A program made the translations under genes and the position numbers. The notes beneath the pieces are model-generated. The model did no database searches. It saw only the letters and a program-made list of their open reading frames with translations, and was not told the origin of the DNA. Shown here piece by piece: positions 52,941 through 60,860 of a stretch of 64,000 nucleotides of DNA. Positions within the stretch are counted from its first letter, which is position 1. Every line of letters starts with the position of its first letter. Origin of the DNA: Bacteroidota bacterium (GTDB lineage: Bacteria; Bacteroidota; Bacteroidia; Palsa-965); NCBI GenBank assembly GCA_006218065.1, contig VBWE01000011.1, positions 193,281 through 257,280 of the forward strand, in the 5' to 3' direction.

Positions 52941-53159
52941 TATGAAACAGATTTGGCGAATCCGGAGGGGATCTGCTGTTTCACGGGGAGCTTTACGGCC
53001 GGTTTAAGCCGGTTTTCAGGCCACGTGTAAATTTACTGCAAGTATCCCGGAAGCCCCGGCAGATTTTATTTAACGGCAGCTTTATTTAACGAAACGGTCT
53101 TCCTGGTTTACGGATGGTGCTTTTAAAATCTGCCGAAGGGTCTTTTCATCTGCGTTATG

Positions 53160-53167
53160 TACTTTTA
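53160..53167 (+). promoter_or_regulatory. -7 element TACTTTTA
   Basis: It ends 4 nt before ATG 53172. It decides for that start over the ATG at 53157, which lies upstream of and runs into the element. Confidence 0.5.
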
Positions 53168-53171
53168 CTTT

Positions 53172-53507
53172 ATGAATACCATCACCTGGCCCGATTTTGA
53201 AAAAATCGATATCCGCGCAGGAACGATCATCGACGTGCAGGAATTCCCCGAAGCCCGCAAACCCGCCTGGAAGCTTACCATCGATTTCGGCGAACTGGGC
53301 ATCAAAAAATCATCGGCGCAGATTACCGATCTGTACACCAAAGAAACTTTGCTGAACAGGCAGGTGGTGGCCGTGGTGAATTTTCCGCCGAAACAGATCG
53401 GGCCGTTCATTTCCGAATGCCTCGTACTGGGCGTTTACGGCGACAACAAAGAAGTTACGCTGCTCCGGCCCGAACGCGCTGTGAAAAACGGGGCGAAAAT
53501 CGGGTAA
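53172..53507 (+). CDS. CsaA-like tRNA-binding protein
   Basis: 111 aa, one EMAP/OB-type tRNA-binding domain: DFEKIDIRAGTIIDVQEFPEARKPAWKL is the family opening, with KKSSAQITDLYT and VNFPPKQIGPFISECLVLG following. CsaA binds tRNA or acts as a secretion-related chaperone in Bacillus; the role in Bacteroidota is untested. Single gene. Confidence 0.92.
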   Translation: MNTITWPDFEKIDIRAGTIIDVQEFPEARKPAWKLTIDFGELGIKKSSAQITDLYTKETLLNRQVVAVVNFPPKQIGPFISECLVLGVYGDNKEVTLLRPERAVKNGAKIG

Positions 53508-53537
53508 CTGCGCCCATATTCGTAACTTCACTTTATT

Positions 53538-54167
53538 ATGCTGCGCTTTACCCCTGTTTTACTCCTTATGCTTTTCCTGCTTTCCGCCTGCGGCATGCAA
53601 CGCGATTTTCACCAGCGACGCTACCTGTCCGGACACTATGCCGATAAAAGCGACCGCCAGCAGCATGCGGGAATAACGCGCGACCGGAAAACCAATCCGG
53701 AACCAACTGCTGTATGCAGCAAACAGGACGAAACACCCGCCCGCGAGCAAACGGATTTTACGCCGGCAGAAAACAATGAAGTCCGTTTTTCCCCGGTGCA
53801 GGCCCTGAAAGAAAAAGACAAAGACAAAATCCGCACGGAAAGCTTATTCCCGGAAAAGTCACCTGGAATCAAAACAAATCCGCCTGCACGGAATACGGCC
53901 GGCGACCAACCGGGAAACGAGCCGATGAGCGGCGATTTTTACGGTACCTTTTTCACCATACTGGTAATCGGGATGATCGCAGGCGGAATCTACCTGATCG
54001 TTGCCGGGAGCGTGGCGCTCGGGATCATCCTGATCTGCCTGCCGGTAATAACCATCGTGATCCTGGCCATCATCATCGGCAGGGCGATGGACAAAGCGCA
54101 CCGGCAAATAGGACAATCCATACGCCGGTCATGCGATGGTTGCGGCAGGAGCTGTCACGGTTTCTGA
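53538..54167 (+). CDS. lipoprotein with RRYLxGxYADK motif
   Basis: 209 aa. Lipobox LLSAC at about residue 18 follows a short hydrophobic leader. Directly after it comes RDFHQRRYLSGHYADKSD, then a polar, low-complexity region, then one or two membrane helices near the C-terminus (about 134-180), and a Cys-rich end (RRSCDGCGRSC). It forms a tandem pair with the next gene. A related N-terminal motif (KKRRYLKGYYV) is found in the lipoprotein at 62450. The function is unknown. Confidence 0.72.
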   Translation: MLRFTPVLLLMLFLLSACGMQRDFHQRRYLSGHYADKSDRQQHAGITRDRKTNPEPTAVCSKQDETPAREQTDFTPAENNEVRFSPVQALKEKDKDKIRTESLFPEKSPGIKTNPPARNTAGDQPGNEPMSGDFYGTFFTILVIGMIAGGIYLIVAGSVALGIILICLPVITIVILAIIIGRAMDKAHRQIGQSIRRSCDGCGRSCHGF

Positions 54168-54208
54168 AATTTCGGAAAGCAGGCGGCGATTCTCTAACTT
54201 TACACAAC

Positions 54209-54808
54209 ATGGTCCGGATCACTATCCTGCTGCTGATCATTTCCGCTGCGCTCGCTTCCTGCGGCACGCCACGCGATTTTCACCAGCGCCGCTACCTGCC
54301 CGGGCGATATGCCGATAAAAAAGACGACCGTACGAACACGACGGAAGCATCGCGGAAAACGGAAATGCAAAACACGGCGACAGCAAATAATACACAAAAA
54401 CAAAGTCCCGCAGTAACCGCTGCACCCGCAGAAGAAAACAAAACTGCATCCGCGAATACCGGCACGCATTGCGCCCCGGGGAAAAAGCATGCTGTTCGTC
54501 ATACGCTCCCCGACCGGTACAATATCCGGAAAGCGGAAAAAAAATTCCTTTCCCCGGTGAACCGGAAATTCAGCAGGCAGCATACTCCCGGCGCGGCTCC
54601 TTTTTTCGGAGGATCGCTTTTGTCTCTTATTCTCGTGCTGCTGTTTATCGGCAGTGTTTACCTGATCACGCAGGGATATGTCACGGCAGGCGTCGCACTG
54701 GCGGCGGTTCTCACTTTACTGATCATCCTGCTTGCGCTGATCGTCGTGATGGTCATCAGCCGGATCATCAACGACAGTTTTGAGGTCTGTAACCAGGGAT
54801 GCCGTTAA
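54209..54808 (+). CDS. lipoprotein with RRYLxGxYADK motif, paralogue
   Basis: 199 aa from ATG 54209; the signal begins there (MVRITILLLIISAALASC) and TAACTTTA (54195-54202) precedes it by 6 nt. After the lipobox comes RDFHQRRYLPGRYADKKD, then a low-complexity polar region, one or two membrane helices (about 145-190) and a C-terminal Cys. It is about as long as its neighbour and has the same architecture, so the pair arose by duplication. The C-terminal membrane segments are unusual for a lipoprotein and may span the same membrane. Confidence 0.72.
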   Translation: MVRITILLLIISAALASCGTPRDFHQRRYLPGRYADKKDDRTNTTEASRKTEMQNTATANNTQKQSPAVTAAPAEENKTASANTGTHCAPGKKHAVRHTLPDRYNIRKAEKKFLSPVNRKFSRQHTPGAAPFFGGSLLSLILVLLFIGSVYLITQGYVTAGVALAAVLTLLIILLALIVVMVISRIINDSFEVCNQGCR

Positions 54809-54812
54809 AAAA

Positions 54813-55249
54813 CTACACTTTCAGCAGCAGGACAAGTTCTTCCCACTCCGCAGGCGTTCCCGCGTAAACGCCCGCATCCCAGGTAAAAACAGCCGGCGGT
54901 TTGATCTGCTCATCGTAAACGGGTAACACGTTTACATGCAGGTGCGGACAGGTTTGCAGCAGCGGCTGTGTGCTGCCGAGCGCCGAGACATATACTGCAG
55001 CGACAAACGGGAAATTTCCTGCCATTCGCTTTCCGTGATTTCCGAATAACGTTCCGCGTGACGGTTCAGGCAGATCATCACCTGTCCCCAGAAACGCGGG
55101 TACCCGGAAAGTATCACGGAGACTTCCGCAGACTGGCAGAGCAATCGTACCTGTTCGTTTTTCACCAGGCCGCAGACCAGGCAGGTTCCTGCCCCGGCCT
55201 GTTTGCTGATTTCGTCAAGCGCCTGTTTACGGCTGATCAGTTGCGGCAT
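54813..55249 (-). pseudogene. HIT-family protein, reading frame broken
   Basis: The first 86 codons (from 55249) give the N-terminal half of a HIT hydrolase: CLVCGLVKNEQ, YPRFWGQVMICLNRHAERY, EWQEISRLSLQ. The second half is in another frame (VYVSALGSTQPLL, TCPHLHVNVLPVYD), switching near 54990. The HIT motif reads HLHVN, so the third His is also lost. Compared with typical HIT proteins a dozen residues are missing at the junction, so a small deletion is more likely than a single-base sequencing error. It follows the next gene in the list by 8 bp on the same strand. Confidence 0.72.
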
Positions 55250-55257
55250 CGGTTTCG

Positions 55258-56307
55258 CTATTTATACCTGCGTGAAGGAAAATCCATGACTGCTGTTCCC
55301 TGCTCTTTCCATTTTTCTGCGAGATCTTTTTCTGCGAAATGCGCATGCACATCCGAAAAATAACGGCTCCCGGCAAAAGCAAGTCCGTGCCATAAAACAT
55401 CCGTGAACTTTTTTTCCGCAATCCCGTTTTGCCAGACCGCGATCACATACTGCCCGTTGTACCCGAGCTGAAACGGATCTTTTGAACCCGAAGCTGTATC
55501 GGCCGTTTCACAGTAATATTCCAGCTTGCGGAATTTCAATACGTCCTGTGCGAGTACTTCTTTCAGTACGGGCGTGGCGTATGACCATTGCCGGATCATG
55601 CGTTCGTTGATGATCACGTATTCGCGGAAAGGCGTTACCTGTTTCGAAAAACGTTTCCCGGGCCAGAGTCGCGTACCGTCGTGTTTCGCTTTTCCCCATC
55701 CACGTTTCGGCGTTTCGTTGACATGATATACCGCGGCCCAGCGTTCAGGATGTTTTAATGCTTCGGCCACCGGTACGGGCTTCCCTCCTGCTTCAAAAAC
55801 CCGGAAAGGTTCTTTTTCACCCGGGAAGAATCCGACGACGTATGCGCTGTCTTCCAGGACGATTTCCAGCAGGTGATCGCCGTAATCTTCATTCGAAAAC
55901 GTTTCTACCGTGGCCCAGGGATTGCACCAGGCGTATCTTTTTTTTGCGAACGAGGGACCGCGGAGCAGTTGCGCCACCGGCGATTTATCGAAACGGTGTT
56001 CCAGCAAGGCGGCATCGTACACGGAGATCGCGCCGTCGTCAGCTTTCGATTTCCGGAGCAGCGTGCCGCCGGAACGTAGCTCGTCGACCTGCTCTTTACT
56101 TGTCCAGGAATAAAAAGTTTTGCGTGCGAAATGCCCGTGATCCGTGCCGTCGCCGGAAAACAAAGCGGACAATTCCGCTTCGCTGATCAGCGAGTCGTCT
56201 TTGGCCGGCAGCGTGGAAAAGGAAGCACGGTTTTCTCCCGGTGAAAAAGCCACCGAAAGAAAAATCAATGCAGAAAATCCGAAAACAGCAGGAAGCCGGG
56301 AACGCAT
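55258..56307 (-). CDS. secreted protein of unknown function, possible ART-like fold
   Basis: 349 aa with a signal peptide (MRSRLPAVFGFSALIFLSVAFS). The early region KTFYSWTSKEQVDELRSGGTLLRKS recalls the strand-loop of ADP-ribosyltransferase-like folds, and TPFREYVIINERMIRQWSY lies where a late strand of such folds would be. The likeness is weak and no catalytic triad can be fixed. Other parts (WCNPWATVETF, GYNGQYVIAVWQNG) are not recognised. The HIT relic follows 8 bp downstream on the same strand. Confidence 0.68.
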   Translation of the reverse strand: MRSRLPAVFGFSALIFLSVAFSPGENRASFSTLPAKDDSLISEAELSALFSGDGTDHGHFARKTFYSWTSKEQVDELRSGGTLLRKSKADDGAISVYDAALLEHRFDKSPVAQLLRGPSFAKKRYAWCNPWATVETFSNEDYGDHLLEIVLEDSAYVVGFFPGEKEPFRVFEAGGKPVPVAEALKHPERWAAVYHVNETPKRGWGKAKHDGTRLWPGKRFSKQVTPFREYVIINERMIRQWSYATPVLKEVLAQDVLKFRKLEYYCETADTASGSKDPFQLGYNGQYVIAVWQNGIAEKKFTDVLWHGLAFAGSRYFSDVHAHFAEKDLAEKWKEQGTAVMDFPSRRYK

Positions 56308-56328
56308 CAGGAAAGGTTTCCCGTAAAG

Positions 56329-57633
56329 TTACTTCTTCCGGAAGAGAATCATAAGCGGCACACCGGTAAAATTGAAATTTTCGCGGATCTTGTTTTCGAG
56401 GAAACGCTTGTACGAATCGCTCACATACTGCGGGAGATTGCAGAAAAACGCGAAGGCCGGCGTTTTGGTATGCAGTTGCTGGATGTATTTGATCTTGACG
56501 TATTTTCCTTTGAGCGCGGGAGGCGGGTAGTTTTCGATGATGGGCTGCATCACCTCGTTGAGTTTGGCCGTAGTGATGCGCCTGCGGCGGTTTTCGTACA
56601 CTTCTTTTGCGGCGTCGAGCGCTTTGAGCACGCGCTGCTTGGTATGTGCGGAGATAAAAAGAATGGGTACATCGCGGAACGGTGCAATTTTAGTCCGGAT
56701 CTCTTCTTCCATTTTCTTGATCGTGTTCGTCTCCTTTTCCACGAGATCCCATTTATTCACGAGGATGACAATGCCTTTGCTGTTTTTCTGCGCGAGCGAA
56801 AATATATTCATGTCCTGTGCTTCAAAACCGGACTGCGCATCGATCACGATCATGCAGATATCGCAGTTTTCGATGGCGCGGATGCTGCGCATGACGGAAT
56901 AAAATTCGATGTCTTCGCTGACTTTCGATTTTTTGCGGAGACCGGCCGTATCCACCAGCAGCATATCGTATCCGAAACTCCTGAACCGGGTATGAATGGA
57001 ATCGCGGGTCGTTCCTGCGATATCGGTAACGATGTGACGTTCTTCGCCGAGCAGGGCGTTCATCAGCGAAGATTTACCGACGTTCGGCCGGCCCACGATG
57101 GCCACGCGCGGCACTTCATCTTCCGGTTCGGGTTCTTCATCCGGCACATGCTTCGCCAGTTCGTCGAGCAGTTCGCCCGTGCCGCTTCCGTTGATGGACG
57201 AAACAGAAAACGGTTCGCCGATGCCGAGCGCGTAAAATTCGGCGGACATCAGCGTGCGTTCCGTATTGTCCACTTTATTGGAAACCAGGATCGCCGGTTT
57301 TTTGCTGCGGCGGATCAGGTCGGCAACATCTTCATCGTAAGGCGTGATGCCTTCTATGGAATCGACCACGAAAAGCAAAAGATGGGATTCTTCGATCGCA
57401 ATTTTTACCTGCTTGCGGATCTCATCTTCAAACACATCTTCGCTGCCGAATACGTAACCGCCGGTATCCACGATCGAGAATTTTTTTCCGTTCCATTCGG
57501 CATGACCGTAATGGCGATCGCGCGTTACCCCGGCAACTTCATCGACAATAGCATGCCGGCTGCCTGTAATACGATTGAATAAAGTGGATTTGCCCACATT
57601 CGGGCGGCCAACGATGGCAACTAAAAAAGACAT
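56329..57633 (-). CDS. der: ribosome-associated double GTPase Der (EngA)
   Basis: 434 aa from ATG 57633. The start is fixed by TACCTTTG three bases upstream; the frame two codons longer would overlap it. Two G domains in tandem: GRPNVGKST near residue 8 and GRPNVGKSS near residue 185, each with DT(G/A)G and NKxD motifs, then a KH-like domain ending [13 protein letters not shown]. It is needed for 50S maturation. Confidence 0.97.
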   Translation of the reverse strand: MSFLVAIVGRPNVGKSTLFNRITGSRHAIVDEVAGVTRDRHYGHAEWNGKKFSIVDTGGYVFGSEDVFEDEIRKQVKIAIEESHLLLFVVDSIEGITPYDEDVADLIRRSKKPAILVSNKVDNTERTLMSAEFYALGIGEPFSVSSINGSGTGELLDELAKHVPDEEPEPEDEVPRVAIVGRPNVGKSSLMNALLGEERHIVTDIAGTTRDSIHTRFRSFGYDMLLVDTAGLRKKSKVSEDIEFYSVMRSIRAIENCDICMIVIDAQSGFEAQDMNIFSLAQKNSKGIVILVNKWDLVEKETNTIKKMEEEIRTKIAPFRDVPILFISAHTKQRVLKALDAAKEVYENRRRRITTAKLNEVMQPIIENYPPPALKGKYVKIKYIQQLHTKTPAFAFFCNLPQYVSDSYKRFLENKIRENFNFTGVPLMILFRKK

Positions 57634-57636
57634 GCG

Positions 57637-57644
57637 CAAAGGTA
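57637..57644 (-). promoter_or_regulatory. -7 element TACCTTTG before der
   Basis: Exact TAnnTTTG, 3 nt before the der ATG on the minus strand. Confidence 0.65.
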
Positions 57645-57688
57645 ACTGTTTAAAACAAAGCCCTCGCCGAAAGTTCTACCTTCGTTTT

Positions 57689-58477
57689 ATGTCTCGCTTT
57701 CTGTGGTTCATCCCGTTTTTTCTCTGGTCTGCCTGCAGCAGCGGACCCGCGCCGGCAAGCCCAAGCAGGGATTCTGCAGAAGATGCGGCGGCAGACAACA
57801 TCGGCAAAAGTCAAACGGAAATTCCTGATACACTGCTTTGCAGCGACCTGCACGATCACCGGCTGATGGCTGAACTGGCCACGCGCGAGGGCGCCAGCCT
57901 TTTCCCTTTTTTATTCTTCGAAGGCCTGGATACGGCGAATGTGAACAGTTGGGAAGATCATTTCATGAGCAAAGACCGCAGGCATACCGTCGTTTTCGTT
58001 CCGGGCGAGAACAACTGGGCCAGCGGCCCGGCGCATGTGCTCATGCTTTTCGATTGTTCGGATAACCGGGCGGAACTGCTGCTGATTGAAAGCGTGGGCG
58101 ACCTGGACAGCATCGCCGACCTGGATGGTGACGGGATAATCGACTTCATCCACAGCGACGAATACATGCACATGGGCGAATGGAGTAAATCCGTGGAAAT
58201 AATCAGCTTCGCCGGCGGAAAACCGAAAACGCTGTACACCTGCCGCTCGTATCTTGTAACAGACGGCTGGCTGGATGAGGAACATATCGCCAAACTCAAA
58301 CGCGGCGATACGCTGGGCTGTGAAATCCGTTTGTCTTTTTCGGACCTTGACAGCAACGGCCTGGCGGAAATCACGGAACATCGGAAATATTCCACCTTCA
58401 ACGGCGGGAAAAATTACAATGATTTGCTGAAGAAAACGGTTTACCTGGAAGACAGCATCGTAACTGTGCCGGAGTAG
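57689..58477 (+). CDS. lipoprotein of unknown function
   Basis: 262 aa from ATG 57689, where the lipoprotein signal starts (MSRFLWFIPFFLWSACSSG); the frame opening at 57575 is the antisense of der. The mature part holds Asp-rich stretches (LDSIADLDGDGIIDFIHSDE, LSFSDLDSNGLAEITEH) that look like VCBS/FG-GAP-type or calcium-binding loops. TACCTTCG, one base off the -7 consensus, ends 4 nt before the start. Substrate unknown. Confidence 0.78.
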   Translation: MSRFLWFIPFFLWSACSSGPAPASPSRDSAEDAAADNIGKSQTEIPDTLLCSDLHDHRLMAELATREGASLFPFLFFEGLDTANVNSWEDHFMSKDRRHTVVFVPGENNWASGPAHVLMLFDCSDNRAELLLIESVGDLDSIADLDGDGIIDFIHSDEYMHMGEWSKSVEIISFAGGKPKTLYTCRSYLVTDGWLDEEHIAKLKRGDTLGCEIRLSFSDLDSNGLAEITEHRKYSTFNGGKNYNDLLKKTVYLEDSIVTVPE

Positions 58478-58499
58478 TTCGTTTTACAATCCGAACAGA

Positions 58500-58587
58500 A
58501 ACGCTCAATTTCAAACGCCCAACGCTCAATGATCAATTTTATCTGTCCGATGTGCGTTGTTTATTGGGCGTTTGACATTGATCATTA
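58500..58587. repeat. heptamer inverted repeat, AACGCTC family, copy A
   Basis: Left arm 58500-58541: in-register heptamers AACGCTC, AACGCCC, AATGATC and variants. Right arm 58552-58587 has the complements. A core TCAAACGCCCAA pairs perfectly. It lies between convergent genes (a lipoprotein and era). Same family as 63703-63785. Confidence 0.9.
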
Positions 58588-58611
58588 AAATGTTCCGGGG
58601 ATATAAATACT

Positions 58612-59490
58612 TTATAAATACCCGTACCGTTTCAGTTTCTGTTCGCTGTCTCTCCAGTCTTTATCCACTTTCACGAAAAGTTCGAGGTGTACCTGCTTGC
58701 CAAGAAACTTTTCCATGTCTTTCCGCGCAGCCACGCCTACTTTTTTCAGGGCAAGTCCTTTTTCGCCGATGAGGATGGCTTTCTGCGAATCGCGGGCCAC
58801 GAAAATTTCGGCACGGATGCGGATGATCGTTTCCGCTTCCTTGAATGATTCCACGACCACTTCGACGGAGTAAGGAATTTCTTTTTTATAGAAGAGCAGA
58901 ATTTTTTCCCGGATGATCTCCGACACGAAAAAGCGTTCGTTCCGGTCGGTCAGCGCGTCTTTCGGGTAAAACGGCTCGTGTACCGGCAATGCTTTCAGCG
59001 TACGTTTCAGCACGCGGTCCACATTTTTGTTTTTCAGCGCACTGATCTTGATGATCTCCGCAGCCGGAAGTTCGTTTTTCCAGTACGCTTCCAGCGATGC
59101 GAGCAAGGCATCATCGGCAAGATCAATTTTGTTGAGTATGACGAGGACCTTCGCCGTTGTTTTTTTGATTTTCGCCAGCGTATGCGCTTCGATCGGTTCC
59201 GGCTCGCGCACATCCACCACCAGCAGCAGCACGTCCGCATCGAACAGGGCATCGTTCACCGAGCCCATCATGCCTTCGTGCATTTTGTATTTCGGCGTGA
59301 GCATGCCCGGCGTATCGGAATACACGATCTGGTAATCGTCCGTGTTCACGATACCGAGAATACGGTGCCGGGTGGTTTGCGCTTTGGAAGTGATGATGGA
59401 CAGTCGCTCGCCCACGAGTATGTTCATGAGCGTGCTTTTTCCTGCGTTCGGTTTCCCGACAATGTTGACGAACCCGGCTTTGTGCGGCAT
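58612..59490 (-). CDS. era: ribosome assembly GTPase Era
   Basis: 292 aa from ATG 59490, fixed by TACCTTTG four bases upstream; the longer frame to 59619 would translate an inverted repeat. G1 GKPNAGKST, G3 DTPGMLTPKYKM, G4 NKID and a C-terminal KH domain (VGVAARKDMEKFLGKQVHLELFVKV). It binds the 3' end of 16S rRNA during 30S assembly. It is one of four ribosome-assembly GTPases in the window, with engB, rsgA and der. Confidence 0.97.
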   Translation of the reverse strand: MPHKAGFVNIVGKPNAGKSTLMNILVGERLSIITSKAQTTRHRILGIVNTDDYQIVYSDTPGMLTPKYKMHEGMMGSVNDALFDADVLLLVVDVREPEPIEAHTLAKIKKTTAKVLVILNKIDLADDALLASLEAYWKNELPAAEIIKISALKNKNVDRVLKRTLKALPVHEPFYPKDALTDRNERFFVSEIIREKILLFYKKEIPYSVEVVVESFKEAETIIRIRAEIFVARDSQKAILIGEKGLALKKVGVAARKDMEKFLGKQVHLELFVKVDKDWRDSEQKLKRYGYL

Positions 59491-59494
59491 GGCG

Positions 59495-59502
59495 CAAAGG
59501 TA
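59495..59502 (-). promoter_or_regulatory. -7 element TACCTTTG before era
   Basis: Exact TAnnTTTG, 4 nt before the era ATG; same spacing pattern as der. Confidence 0.65.
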
Positions 59503-59536
59503 AGCACAGGGACAACTGCATACTCCGGGTATTTGA

Positions 59537-59611
59537 AAGATTAGCCGCAGATTTCGCAGATTAGCGCAGATTGGCCTGTATAAATCTGTGCTGATCTGCG
59601 AAATCTGCGGC
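59537..59611. repeat. inverted repeat of CGCAGATT words, period 9-10
   Basis: The arms 59544-59572 and 59583-59611 pair at 27 of 29 positions with a 10-nt loop. Each arm is two to three copies of CGCAGATTN at spacings of 9 and 10. It lies between divergent era and a haem-binding protein gene. Confidence 0.93.
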
Positions 59612-59634
59612 AAAAGCACGCCGGTCGCTTTTGC

Positions 59635-59642
59635 TAACTTTA
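59635..59642 (+). promoter_or_regulatory. -7 element TAACTTTA
   Basis: It ends 7 nt before ATG 59650. Confidence 0.5.
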
Positions 59643-59649
59643 CAGCCGT

Positions 59650-60168
59650 ATGAAAACAATCAAATCGATCCTGAAAAAAACCGGCTGGGTGCTGCTGATC
59701 GCCTTCGTGGTGATCCAGTTCTTCCGCCCGGAGAAAAATATTTCCACCGCAGTACAGCCAAAAAATATTTCAACAGCGGTTTACGTGCCGGCACCGGTAG
59801 ATACTATCCTGCGGACATCCTGTTACGACTGTCACAGCAACAATACGGTTTATCCCTGGTATTCGTATGTCCAGCCTTTTGCCTGGTGGCTGGGCGACCA
59901 TGTAAACGAAGGCAAGGGCGAAATCAATTTCGATGATTTTGCTTCGTACCGTTTGCGCCGCCAGTTTCATAAAATAGAAGAGATCGAAGAAATGGTCGTG
60001 GAAAACGAAATGCCTTTGTCGTCCTACACGCTCATTCACCGCGATGCTGTGCTGAGCGACGACCAGAAAAAACTACTCACCGGCTGGTGCCACGCCGTTA
60101 TGGATACGATGAAGGCGCATTACCCGGAAGACAGCCTGAAGCGCCCGGCTCCCGCCCGGTTACCCTGA
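59650..60168 (+). CDS. haem-binding domain protein
   Basis: 172 aa. One N-terminal membrane anchor (about residues 11-24, WVLLIAFVVIQFF) is followed by a periplasmic domain with TSCYDCHSNNTVYPWYSY, i.e. a single C-x-x-C-H haem site. It matches the Bacteroidota haem-binding domain family, not a full cytochrome c. The role is unknown, probably redox or haem handling. A hairpin GCCGG / CCGGC at about 60182-60197 may end the transcript. Confidence 0.88.
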   Translation: MKTIKSILKKTGWVLLIAFVVIQFFRPEKNISTAVQPKNISTAVYVPAPVDTILRTSCYDCHSNNTVYPWYSYVQPFAWWLGDHVNEGKGEINFDDFASYRLRRQFHKIEEIEEMVVENEMPLSSYTLIHRDAVLSDDQKKLLTGWCHAVMDTMKAHYPEDSLKRPAPARLP

Positions 60169-60255
60169 CCGGATCAGCCGGTTCCTGCCGGCAAAAACCC
60201 GTCATCAGAGAATCGTTTTTCACCTGTTTTACAGCTGAAATTCAGCCTTTTTGCC

Positions 60256-60309
60256 GGATAATATATTAGCTATTATGTGCAAAATATTGTGCATTTGGAT
60301 AATATATTA
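60256..60309 (+). promoter_or_regulatory. likely operator, two GGATAATATATTA repeats
   Basis: An identical 13-mer, GGATAATATATTA, lies at 60256-60268 and 60297-60309, 41 bp apart. Its core TAATATATTA is a perfect palindrome. Between them an interrupted palindrome TGCAAAATATTGTGCA is present. This fits autoregulation by an Xre-type antitoxin of a hipBA locus, of which only a relic remains. Confidence 0.6.
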
Positions 60310-60322
60310 ACCATTAAACACT

Positions 60323-60703
60323 ATGGCCAAATTCGGAATAACCAGGAATCCTTCCGATGTTTTGGAAGAGATCGCACACAGGCACAGGAGCATTCGAAAA
60401 GAAGCGGGATTCTCTCAAAATGAACTGGCCAAACGATCCGGGGATTGGAAATCAGCGCCGGCTTATGATCTGACTTTTTCAAATTCCGCTCATGGCCTGC
60501 ACAGTACGATGATCGCCGGGGAAAGCCGGAATCCCGGCAAACAGCATTTGATGAAATTAGCCGACTACTTTAAAATAAATAAAGCACGTGAAATTATTCA
60601 GCAGGCGGAGGATGCCGTTTCAGGCTGGAAACGGCATGCCCGGAAAGCCGGGGTCGGAAAAGAGTCGGAAAACAGGATAAGTAAACTTTTACTTCACCGC
60701 TGA
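60323..60703 (+). pseudogene. hipB-hipA deletion fusion
   Basis: 126 aa in one frame. Residues 1-40 are the first part of an Xre helix-turn-helix (RSIRKEAGFSQNELAKRSG), broken off after the second helix. From residue 41 the sequence is the C-terminal end of a HipA kinase (SAPAYDLTFSN, IAGESRNPGKQHLMKLADYF, AREIIQQAEDAVSGW). The rest of HipB and the HipA kinase core with its active site are gone. I infer an internal deletion of about 1 kb from a hipBA module; the join lies near 60443. It may still be expressed, but the protein should lack kinase activity. Confidence 0.78.
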
Positions 60704-60860
60704 TTTCTTCTTTCTCCGGACTCCTTATTTCCCGGTATGCGTACGCATATTCCATATCTTTGAATGTATACCGGGTACCTGTTGCATCCCAAAGGCAACT
60801 TATACGTCATTTTTACGTCTTTATGGCATAAATCTTGTGCAAAACATTACAAAAAACGCT

